Positions 1-10,300 of a stretch of DNA of 64,000 nt are shown here, piece after piece; positions within the stretch are counted from its first letter, which is position 1; the number at the start of each line of letters is the position of its first letter. The DNA lies in assembly GCA_033239525.1 (NCBI GenBank), contig BSYO01000004.1, positions 9,329,410 to 9,393,409 on the forward strand, in the 5' to 3' direction. This DNA is from Nepenthes gracilis. Lineage: Eukaryota; Streptophyta; Magnoliopsida; Caryophyllales; Nepenthaceae. Under the pieces are notes generated by a model that was not told the DNA's origin, made no database searches, and saw nothing but the letters and a program-made list of their open reading frames with translations. The translations under genes and the position numbers were made by a program.

Positions 1-1198
1 GGGAGACGACGAAACCCAAAAATTTTTCCAAAAATACTCCAAAGACGCATTTAGAGGGATTGAGCTTCATTTGATGTGTGCGGAGCACCTCAAAGGATTT
101 AACCAGACCGCGGAGATGGTCATTGGTGGTCTTGCTTTTGACAAGCATGTCGTCGACATGCACCTCTACATTGCGGCCGATCTGGCTTTTGAACATATTG
201 TTCACGAGCCGCTAATAAGTTGCTCCCACGTTCTTTCGGCGGAAGGATATTACCCTATAGCAGTAAGTGCATTGGTTTGTTATGAAGGAATTGTCCTTCT
301 CGTCCTCGGGACCCATTCGAATCTGGTCATAACCCGAGTAAGCGTTCATGAAGTTCAGGAGCTCGTGTCCGGATGTCGAGTCCACTAAGAGGTTGATCCT
401 GGGTAAAGGAAAATTGTCTTTCGGACAGGCTTTGTTAATGCCAGTGAAATCGACGCACATTTGTCATTTCTCATTACTTTTCTTCACCAGAATGACGTTG
501 GAAAGCCAATCCAGATACTAGACTTCTCTGATAAAGTCGGCGTCTAGTAGCTTTTTTACTTTCTCTCGGATGGCGATCAACTTTTCCACGCAATGGTTTC
601 TCTGCTTCTGCTTGATGGGTTTGTGGTCGAGATCGAGGCCCAACTTGTGAACCATTACTCTGGCCGAAATTTCAAGCATGTCAGCGGGTGTCCATGCAAA
701 GATATCAGCGTTCTGTCGTAAAAACGTGACCAGCTCGTTGTACAGTGTACTAGTGAGTGAGCTCCCGATCTGTACGCACCTTTCCAAGTCTTCCGGATTC
801 GGTAAGATTAGAACGGTAGCTTCACCAGACTGCGTTTGTTGCAGAGTTGCTTCGTCTCGATGGTCAAGTTCCCCTGCCGCTTTTATGGTGCCACTAGGCG
901 CGATTTGGCACTTGTAGTATGTCCTCCCAGTGACTTGGTCGCCCAGCACCTCACCGATATCATATGCTGTTGGGAACTTCACCTTGAGGTTTGGTATTGA
1001 GGTGACAACTCCGAACGCAGTTAGGCATAGGCGGCCTAGAATGGCGTTGTACATGGAGGGTAGATCGACGACCAAGAAGGTGAGCGTGCGGCTTGCCGTC
1101 CTTGGATACGTGCCTAGGGTGACCTCCAGCTGGATTGTCCCTTGGACGGTCACTGGTTCGTTGTCCAAGCCGTAGTGTGGGCCTTTGGCAGGCTTCAA
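1..1198 (-). pseudogene. gypsy pol fragment: end of protease and reverse transcriptase
   Basis: The minus-strand reading starts in the C-terminal part of a retropepsin domain (YNAILGRLCL, about 1040). It runs through a linker (FAWTPADM, about 700) into reverse transcriptase, with the KACPKDNFPLPRI block near 405-440, the DAYSGY-like block (here NAYSGYDQI) near 330-350 and the catalytic Asp-Asp pair (VDDMLVKS) at 149-154. One frame runs through the segment but is broken by stops at 518-520 (TAG), 464-466 (TGA) and 212-214 (TAG). Family alignment from memory puts Gln, Trp and Gln there, so all three fit C-to-T or G-to-A change. It once made the polyprotein that copies the element RNA into DNA. 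The right half of the protease is missing or replaced just above 1198. Confidence 0.87.
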
Positions 1199-1439
1199 TT
1201 GGTTTTTTTTTTTAAACCAAACTTAAAAAACGTATAAAAGTAAAGCAAGTCGCGGGAACTTCCATTATTAACGAAGACTCATTTCAGCTAATAGCCAATG
1301 CTACCGTCTGAAACGAGTGTACATACAATAAGGGGATCAGTATGGTGGGAGATTACATGGCTCAAGTCATTGTCGCTAAAGCTAATGACATTATCTTCCT
1401 TATGCTACTTCTTCCGCCCAGTTTGTTTCTCCTTGCGAT
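1199..1439. other. Stretch between gag and pol remnants without recognisable protease coding
   Basis: The N-terminal part of the protease, with its catalytic Asp motif, should lie here on the minus strand, but no frame gives it. A T-run (1202-1213) and AT-rich sequence sit at the pol side. I read it as a local deletion or replacement inside the element. Confidence 0.4.
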
Positions 1440-3072
1440 TCGCTAGGGTCTTGGCCGGCTGAGTAGCGATCATATTGGTCACCTCAACCGTGACCCAATT
1501 CCGCGGTGGGGAAAGCTCCGTACGTTCCCCGCCTGGGGTCCTCGAGCTCTGATCAGGGCTCTTGACGAACCTGGTGAGGTGTCCCCTGCAGATGAGCTTC
1601 TCGATTTCTCTCTGGAGTGTCTTGCAGTCCTCTGTGAAGTATCCGGGAGATCGATAAAAATCGTAGTTTTTGGATGGATTTTCTCCCTCCGTTTTCTTAA
1701 GTGGTTTCGGCCACTTAAGGAACTTCTCTTCACGGATCTACATAAGGACGTTGGCACGTGTGTCCATCAGGGGCGTCAGGTTGGTCGATCAGTAGTCCTT
1801 CCTCTTTGGTGCTCCAACCTTGTGCTGCTTCCAGTGGAAATGGTCACCGCCATTATGCTTCCTTTTTTCCACAGCTGGGAAAGAGCGAGGCCGTTCGGTC
1901 TGCTCGAGACGCTTAGCCTCGTTGGACTCTTCCACCGCTGCGTAGGCTCTGGTGATTGATTTCGCCTCCCTAAAAGTTTATGGGTTCTCGTGCGACAGGT
2001 GCCTAAAGAAGTTCTCATGCGTTAAGACAAAGATGAAACTTCAAAGCTTCATCTCCTTTGTCAGTCGGGGGATTCTTCTTGCATCTGCTACGAAGCAATC
2101 TAGAAACCTCTGTGGATTTCCTCCCTACTTCTGCTTGATATGGGAGATATGCCACGACTGCTTCTCTTCCCGACAGGTGGAGGCTTACTATGCCAGGAAG
2201 AGGTCGGAGAGCTCTCGGAAGCTCTGGATAGAATCTAAAGGGAGGTGGTGGAACCAAATGCGAGCGTCACATTTTAAGGTTAGCGGGAAACAGCAGCACA
2301 TGGCTGCGTCCTCCAACCCTTGCAGACTCAAATGGATGCGGAAGTGATTGAGGTAATCCATTGGATCAGTGCTCCCATCGTATGAATTAAGGGTTGGCAT
2401 TTTAAATTTTGCCGACATTGGATGGTTCTAGATCTCCGCCACGAAAGGAAATCTGTCAAGATCCACCGCGTGTTCATTGTTTTTAAGAACGTGGTTCCAA
2501 ATCTTCTCCCGTCTTAGATCTGTTCGAGATGCATTGGTCGACTTTTTGGAGTCGAGATATGTCATTAACTCTGTCCTTTCTCTAGTGTGGCCAGTAGTCA
2601 GCCAGCTATTGCCATCAGTGGATCTGATGGTCCAGGAGGCTCCCTCTTCGGCCCGTGGCCTAGTCTCCGCCTGAGAATATCGGGGGTTCCTTCGCTCCGA
2701 GCTTTCCTCCGGTGTCATGCTGCCTAAACGTTCCTCGGGCCTTAGTTGGCTTTTGGCCTATGAGGATTCTGGGACTGGAACGTTGGCTAGCCTCTTGGTT
2801 TTCTTGGCCGGCTTCTTCTTTTTTAGTCCTCCTCTTTTGGAGGCCGAAACAGGGGAAGCCGCAAGCGGAGCCCCCTACTGAGCATTCTCCTGGCGGGCGC
2901 AGAGGATTTCGAGCATCCTGTTCATATTGCTCATGTTCTCCGCCAGGTTCTGAAAAAATGGTGTTGGAACTCCGTTGACCACCCCGTTGACCTGGGCACT
3001 AATGGCGTGGCCCTAGTCGGACGATGTCACATCTCTAATGGGCTCTCTCACTTGCACTCTTGTGTTCACCAT
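1440..3072 (-). pseudogene. gypsy gag remnant
   Basis: The reading begins at an ATG at 3072 (MVNTRVQVREP), about 80 bp inside the LTR, as expected for gag. Low-complexity basic sequence follows, then the conserved plant gag retrotransposon block at about 2418-2188 (LNSYDGSTDPMDYLNHFRI, later ARIWFHHLP, SFRELSDLF). A C-terminal part near 1700-1560 holds the degenerate DCKTLQREIEKLICRGHL segment that normally follows the capsid domain. Reading frames change several times and in-frame stops occur, so no intact Gag is possible. Gag forms the virus-like particle in intact relatives. Confidence 0.8.
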
Positions 3073-3149
3073 ATTGGCTGATGGAAAGAGAAGTTGAGAG
3101 AGCGAGATCGTGCGAAGTTACTTAGGAAAATGGTTGGAATTTTGCCAAC

Positions 3150-3168
3150 TTTCTACAGACGGCGCCAA
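3150..3168 (-). other. Primer-binding site of the gypsy element
   Basis: Immediately inside the LTR, the minus strand reads TTGGCGCCGTCTGTAG. The TGGCGCC start pairs with the 3' end of a tRNA ending in GGCGCCA (plant tRNA-Asp has this end). The same motif, with one change, sits at the same place in the complete element at 57250-57267. Confidence 0.6.
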
Positions 3169-4165
3169 TAATGCATCATAGATTCAAGCTTCGAACAAAT
3201 TCGGGTCAAGTAGATTGTCTGGGTTCGTCTTCGTCCATCGAGTTCGGATCCTACACACCACAATTAAGAACAAAAGATCAAGTGTCGGTTGAATGTTGTC
3301 CCACCAAAAACATTCTGACGCTCAAGTCAATAAGTATCCTTCGTGTTTGAAAGGTAAAAGTAACGAAAGTGATGAAAATGCGATGAGTGCTGAGATGGGT
3401 GTGTGCTCTCGTTAAGAGAGGTTTTGAGGCACGTGAAAAGCATAAACTCTAAATACTGTGTTCGTTAGGAGCGTAGTAGAGAGAGTGAGGATTCTGCTCC
3501 TGAAAGTGCAGAAGCTTTGTAGAAAATGGCTTCTCGTGGGTAAGTGGGAATAATTGTGGGCGTTAGAGTATGCAGGTGTTTGTGAGCGAATTCAAGCGTG
3601 TCTAAAAGTATCTTTGAAAGTGTCTCTAAAAGCGTTCCCTGGAGTGAAGACTTCGTGGCCTTTTATAGGCATTGCCCTGGGCAGTATTTCTTGTGCGGAA
3701 GGGCTTGATTCTCGTGCTTTGCTAGGATTGCTTCCTCTTTTGGTGGAGAGCTTTTGTGACAGTGACGGTCGCTATCTTGATTACCTTCCTTCTGTATTCT
3801 TGTAACCGTTAGGGTTAGCAGCAGATAATGAGAGGATTTTGACACCTTCTTTTAGGGATGTGCGTTGGATCTGCTGATGACCGTTATTGAATGAATTATC
3901 TTCTGTGAGGAGCACGCAATCAGGGAAGAAGGCCGTTGCTAGTCATGGACAAATGCGTGGGCCAAGTTGGGCTTGGTCTTCAAGTGATCGAGATTTTGGT
4001 CAACAAAAGTGTTGACCGTCTTGGAAGTTGGCCGTCCTGATTTCTCCGTCTTCTTTGGCATTCAACCGATCAACGCAGGGCGTTGACCGTCCTGGCGTAA
4101 ATGGGCCATAGCGATTCTGGGCTATCACTCCTTTATGGAATAGCTCATTATTGACGTACCCATCG
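3169..4165 (-). repeat. 5' LTR of the gypsy element (997 bp)
   Basis: Boundaries were set by comparison with the solo LTR at 27641-28634, which has clean TGATG...CATCA ends. Here both ends carry one transition (TAATG and CATCG on the plus strand). The two copies share the start block, an ACACACCACAATT-like block, the TATA region, and the end. The minus-strand TATA box (TATAAAAG) is at 3660-3667, inside GGCCTTTTATAGGCAT on the plus strand. The LTR would drive transcription leftwards into gag. Confidence 0.8.
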
Positions 4166-4599
4166 ATAAGTAATTTTAAATTATATTTATCACATTTTCA
4201 ATTTTTTTCATATCTTACTCTTCATTTCTTTTCTCAAACCACAAATAATTTACTTTTTTTTTAGCCTATATTTTTTGGTACTCAAACCACCTTAAAAGTC
4301 CTTTCATTTTGGTATGTAGCCTTTAAATATTTATAAATATATGTATTTCTTATCATAATTTTTTTTAGTGAAACATCTCTCATTATCTTAATATTATTAT
4401 CTCCTTAATATTTAATTTTTTACATATTATTTGATTGTCAAATATTTTGATCCTGTAAGGTATATCAAATTTAAGAGTCACCTTATAATTTTTTTCCTTT
4501 TCTTTTAGATATATATTTCTATTATTAAGTATGCCCATGGAATTTTTTTTTTTTTACCACCCTATATTAGTCATATGTTTTATGTTATTATTATATATA

Positions 4600-7050
4600 T
4601 CTGGTTATTGAAATATGGATCATAGATAATGAATCTATTGGTTTTAAAATATCTTAATCATTTGATTTTATTTTTATTATTATTTTATTTAGAATTATTA
4701 AAATTACATTTTATATATTCAATTTTACTTTTGTTTAACTTAAGTCCTTTAAATTTTAGTATGTCAGTTCAACTTGCTAATTACTTTTATATTTTTAATA
4801 TTTCTATCTATTAAAATAATATGATTTGTAAGTAACATATACTAAGGAACCTCATATTAAATATTGCTCATAAGTTCATATCGAACTAATTAAATAGGTC
4901 AGGACTCGTATTAACCCTTGATGCCCTCGTCTCATAATAGAAAAAATTTTAGTATTTAATCCTATAGTTCTAACCTTAGTTATTTTCTATGCATTATATA
5001 TCTTTGATTATCTCTTTTTTTTTTTCATCAATTTTTTCTTTGATATCCACCATGAGACTTGATTAAGCATTCTATGATAAGCATTCTCTAGATCGATGAA
5101 AATATATGTAATTTTTTTTTCTTCCTAAATCTTTCTATTAATATTCTCAAAAGATATATAACTTCAGTGGTTGAGTGTCCGACCATAAATGCAAATTGGT
5201 TTTTGAACACATTTTTTTGTTTACCGAATTCTTTGTTTAATTACATACTCACATAATTTCATATAATTGTTCATTACTTTAATATACTTATAATTAGTAG
5301 AACTTTTAATCTCTTTTATTTTTTTAAATAATAATTAAGATACTTGTCATCTATTTATTTTGTATTTTTTTAATTTCTTAAAAACATATTAAATAAGTTA
5401 ATTAACTAATTATTTCTATGTTATTCTAGATATTTTCAAACTTCAATAAGTATTTTATCTAGCCTATTCATTTCTTATTATAAAGTTTTAGTACTTTGTT
5501 AACTTCTTGAACTATGATTCCATAAATTTTTATTGAATTTTCATTGATTTTCTACTTTCTAAATAACTAGTTGTTCTATTATGTTTTAGTTGAATAATTT
5601 ATTAAAATTATTAGGTTTTGATTACTTTCTTATGAATATCACAGTAAACAGATAATCATTGGAAGGTCGTACGGTATTTATGGGTGTCTTAAACCCGAGA
5701 CGCCGGTTCCAAAAGGTGCACGTTTAAGGTACGCCCTCAATGTGCATCGAAGGTGCCGTTCCCAATGGTGCCCGCACCCAAAACACACCTAACAAGCCCT
5801 TGACTGCGACTCGCAGTATAAAAATAAGCCTGATGCGTTTTTAAGATATTAAAAAATCAAATTTCACACAAAGAGTAATGCACACTATTATTATTACAGT
5901 GGATTTATTTAAAATTTGTCTGATTATTTTTTTTTATTGAAAAGTATTTTTCATGTTAAAAACATTGTGTATCATTGTAGTTCTTGTGCTCACAAATTTA
6001 GTGATTAACGTGTGACAGTGGGTTCAAATGTTATTCCGCTGCGCTGAATTTTGTGTGTCCGGATGAAACCCCAACAAAAATAACTCCATTATCTTTCCTT
6101 TATGTTCACTTCTTCTTTTATTAATTCTTGATTTTCATTGGATTACAGCTCCTCTCTCTAGATCTCTAGTTTGTATTTTTTTTCTTTCCCCACCATCATT
6201 GGATGCTAACTCATAACATATCACAAGCTCTGAATTTAGCTTCACTGACCGTTCATTTTGTTATTTTTTTTCATTTTTTATGTCCTTTAAAATTGTATAA
6301 ATCCTGCTAAAATTGTTTTATTCCTGCTATAAGTCTTTATGGCTTTTTCCTTTTGCCTTTACTAACTTTCAGACATCTTCATCGAACTACCAGCCTTCAA
6401 CTTGGTTATGAAGAAATCTGTTTACTATTAGATGGTTCGCTCTTAAAGGTTATAAAATATGTAACTCTTTTTCTAAAGCAAGTATTAAGCATTACAGTAT
6501 CATAAAATGTGACAAGCTCTAAAATCTTATTCACAGATTCATTTTTCTCTCTAAGATGAAATCCCTTATGCACCCATTCAAAACCCTTATCTTCACTTTC
6601 TATATGATCGTTTAAATCTTCTCTTATAAAAACTCTATTCTCCACCTGTCCTAAGTATGAAACTGTCTAAATTTTTTCAAAATTTGCTTTTAAGATTTGT
6701 TGTTAAGCCTACTTGTGAGGCGTGTACATTAATAACAATTACTCTTTTCAACTCTAAGAGCAGTTTAAATAATATTATTTCATTTCATATCCAAACACCG
6801 TGCACTACATTGTTGTCTGACTTTATACCTACCCAATTTTTATTTTTTATCTTATTGTCGCCAACCCCAATTTATAACCTGTGTCTTCAATTCTTCTTGA
6901 TTTTCCTGCTACCCATTTAGTTTCTTTTAGACATACACCTCTGTACTCGTACCAGCAAGAGTTCCTGAGTGTCCAGTCTAATTTTACTTTATGAAACCAA
7001 ATTTTTGACTTTCACTCTTCCATAAAACACATTGACATTGAATAGGACAT
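4600..7050 (-). pseudogene. RTE-type LINE remnant (endonuclease and reverse transcriptase)
   Basis: No long ORF survives, but joined minus-strand frames match a plant RTE LINE from end to end. The endonuclease covers about 7050-6400 (LKETKWVAGKSRRIEDTGYK near 6935, then NRVFIREDLNDHIESEDKGF at about 6640 and a KRVTYFITFKS block at about 6460). The linker and RT cover about 5640-4600. They include IEVxKYLE (5440), TNYKYIKVMNN (5290), FKNQFAFMVGHSTTEVIYLL (5210-5155), YIFIDLENAYHRML (about 5110), HQG (about 4925) and a ruined FADD catalytic motif (reads LTNH, about 4830). The last match is GLKLNKSKIEYIKC at about 4745. Many stops and frameshifts make it dead. It abuts the ARF5 3' region. Confidence 0.82.
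5650..6068. other. GC-richer block interrupting the RTE LINE
   Basis: Between the endonuclease side (match fades near 6070) and the RT linker (match resumes near 5640) lie about 420 bp that do not read as LINE protein. The block 5665-5825 is clearly richer in G and C than its surroundings and has several GGTGC and GGTTCC-like words. It looks like an insertion, but I could not find convincing terminal repeats or a target duplication. Confidence 0.35.
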
Positions 7051-7069
7051 GGCGCATTACAGAAAAACT

Positions 7070-7356
7070 TGTCATTAAACCGTGGAATGTCTAATTAGGC
7101 AAGCCATTAACAAACAGCAAACAACTAACTATTCTCTTGCAATATGCCATAAATCCTGTCTCAAGAAAATACAAACATCATCAAATCAAGAGCATAATCT
7201 TGGTGGGAAAAGAAATTACACGTGACATCCGTACGTTACAACATTAACATTAGAAAGCCCGAAATCTAACATCTGCCTAAACTCAGCTCCAGGATCCTGT
7301 CCCGGCAACTAATCACGGTTAGCACAAATCCTACTAATTTCCATGGCCTTTTCTGA
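7070..7356 (-). other. Probable 3' UTR of ARF5
   Basis: This is the sequence directly downstream of the ARF5 stop codon on the minus strand, less AT-rich than the LINE that follows. Its far end is set only by where LINE similarity begins. No canonical minus-strand AATAAA was clear, so the polyadenylation point is unknown. Confidence 0.45.
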
Positions 7357-10300
7357 CTAACATGCCGTCTTGGGGTTCAGGAATTGTTGATCACCAGAAA
7401 TCATTGTATTGCTGTTGAGAAGTTGCATTCCTTCTTCACTCATCTGCTGGACTTCGGTCGGAGAGAGGATTCGGATGCATCGGACGCAGCTTACAAATTC
7501 CCTGAAAAAACAAGTTTGATATGCCATCAATCAAATCACCACCCACCCAAATGAAAGACAGTGAGACCCAAAAACCTAAAAGAGTATGGGTTAATGAATT
7601 TGTCCTCCAATACATCCCAGAAGATTAGTGTAAATAAGAGCTTTTTCTGTTATTGTTGTTGTTTGAGTAAAGGTTTTCTTGATATGTTGCGTAGTAGTAG
7701 TAGAACAGGGGAGCATTTATTTTGAATAAGGTAACTGATTTTCTGTTCCATTTCCTCGATAATTCTCTCTCACACAGAAGCAGCAGCAGCTCTAAATTGG
7801 GTATTCAACAAACAGTATTGTATAGAAGACCTTCTGAGAAATCTTAAAATGTTTGGGTTTTAAGCTCAATTTCTGGAGCAAAGAAGCCCTTAATGATAGG
7901 CTAAACAAGTGCTATAAAACACTTCCTTCAGCTTCTTAGATATTTTGACGGAGAAGAAAGTACTGATGAAAAGCGTGATTGAAAATTCTACAGTTTTAGG
8001 GAAAATTTTCCATCAGTAGTCTCCTCTTTCCCTAGAAAAGTTTATGGAATTCAGCTGGTGTTTCAGAGGAATTCATGGAAGATGAGACTTACTCCCAGGG
8101 ATCATCCCCAACAAGGAGAACATCGTTTTCGAAGTCCACATAAACCAACTTCCATCCTGAACCCCGCGGATCATTAAGCAGCCCCTCCAGTCCAAACATG
8201 CATTCAATTGCAGACCGCAGTTCATCATAATTCTTAAAGCTTGTGACATCGATTGACCGCCCAACTGATCCTGCCTTTTGAACCTGACAATGCAAAGCTT
8301 TTAGCATATGATATAAGTGGGGAGGGGGGGCGGAACTAGCATTTTTTAAGTACGAAAGTTCTGTTTTTGAGTAAAATGTAAGAGTTTCCAACTCCAAAAC
8401 AAGTTAGCTAACCAGAAACATGCTCTTCTATTGCTTTTAGAATCAAGACCTTAACCTTCATGTCAAAAGGAAGATGAGGAACTCACCTTAGTGTAAGTTC
8501 GCATAGGCGGTGTTACTTGCTGCCACGAGCTATTTTGCAAAAGACTGCTCTCATCAAAATCCACATTGCTCGAAGATGTTCCGCCTGAGTTATCGGGGAA
8601 GTCTTGCAGCGAGAAAGCCTGGGAGTCTACTAGGCCTGCAGTGGTAATCTGAGACTGAAGATCCTGGCTCGAGCTCAGGTTTCCTACCAGACAATCTGAA
8701 GAATACTGGAAGCCTGGATCTTTTAATCCACAGAAATCTCCCAAAACAGTGTTTGAAACAGAAGGGTCGATAATTGCACTTCCACCATGACTAGCCCCAT
8801 CAAGCTCGAGGCAGCTGTAAATCCCACTTTGATTATTTGTGTCGTCGGACAAATCTCTTAAGCTATCAGGATATGAAGCCAGCTGATCTGGTTGGGACGA
8901 ATACTTCATGCCATTCGGGTTTTGATCCCACAGCTCTTGGCCCAGTTGAGGGATGAGGGAGTTCATCATTTCTGGAAAAGCCATGGAAGGATCTTGCCGC
9001 CCCACCATTGCTAAAGGACTCGACAGCTGAGGAAACCCATTAAGAGGCTGAAACGTAGAAGCACAAGCAAGCCAATCGGGACCGTCCATAGGTGGCAATA
9101 AACTGTTCAAACTGACAATATCAGATGGAGGATCAATCAATTGGGGATTGAACACTGGTGATTCCAGCTGTGGTGGAACGAGTTTTTGATTTCCAGTTGG
9201 CTGAACTGGAGAGCTATTCCTGTTAGCAGCTGCAAGCTGATTTTGCTTATCGGGTTCAGCCGCAGGTTCTGATGTAGTTTTCTCAGCAACAATGGCTGCT
9301 GGTATTTGATTCCCTTTGCTGTTAACTTGATGTTCTACCCCTGACAGATTTCCCTGCTGGAAAGGGTCAAGGCAAAGCTGAGTATGGTTTTGTAGGGATT
9401 TGTTCTCCGCGGAGAGAATTTGAGGCTTCTGCAAAATTGGTGCCTGTGCTTTTGCCTTCACCTCTTCTAAAGTGTGACAAGAGCCCTTCATGGTGGGGCA
9501 GTTAATACTCTGAGGTCTCATCAGCATCTTGACTAACTGCTCTGAACAAAGGTTTGAAATTGAGGGGTATGGAAGATTCAGACTCTGGTTTTCAGGCACT
9601 GGAATGAAAGGCCGTTTTAACAAATTACCCCAATCAAATTCTCCTGTCCATCAAAATTAAAACTCTCAATAGGACAGTGAAACCTCAAGCAGCTTGAAAG
9701 CAGAGAGAGAGATGAACTCACCTAAGAACCCAGGATGGAAAGGCCGCTTGAACCCAGAAGTGAGAGAGGGAAAGAGGAAAAGACTCTCAGGGGTCTCGAT
9801 TTCCCAAACGCTCACCCTGTTCTGCTTATCTCCGCAACCAGGTTCATCCCACTCTGCCTGTATCCAAAAACAAAGGGGGGAAAATGGCAAAAACCTTCAA
9901 ATGCTTGAATCTCAAGAACTCAAACGTCAAATGAGGATTTTCTAATTAAGAATAGCGCAACAAACAGCTTTTAAAGTACCTGCAAGTTACGCCACTTGGA
10001 TCCAGGCCACCTGAGGGGATCTAGGTCACTTACACCAACTATAGTACCCATATATCTGCAAGCAAGGCGCCCAACATTAAATAGTATTGACGTCAAATGA
10101 CATCATCCCTGAACATAAATGCAGTAAGAACAAATCTGCTGCTTCACTTTTATCTTCAATGAACATAACAGAAGCATTTGGTATTTAATGACTTATGTCT
10201 ATGACATGGGACATAATTATTACACGAAGCAAATACAAACTGACATCCTGCTTTCTGAAGAGTAGGCAAACAAAAGCAGGAAAAAAAATACCAAAAAAGT

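Larger units (their letters stand above)
1..4165 (-). mobile_element. Decayed Ty3/gypsy LTR retrotransposon, 5' part (continues past left edge)
   Basis: Read on the minus strand the order is LTR (4165-3169), a primer-binding-site-like TTGGCGCCGTCTGT motif (3168 downward), gag (about 3072-1440), protease end and reverse transcriptase (1198 to the window edge). This is the normal order of a Ty3/gypsy element. The remaining RT, RNase H, integrase and 3' LTR would lie left of position 1. Premature stops and frame changes in gag and pol show that it is dead. The TGGCGCC primer-site start is the kind used by the Tat/Athila group of plant gypsy elements, but lineage is an inference. The target duplication cannot be checked because the other end is outside the window. 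Confidence 0.88.

Noticed and set aside
678..1175. Plus-strand ORFs over the gypsy pol region
   Set aside because: Opposite strand of the protease/RT frame; no independent similarity.
9694..9945. Plus-strand ORF opposite ARF5 exon 11
   Set aside because: Antisense shadow of the [16 protein letters not shown] exon.
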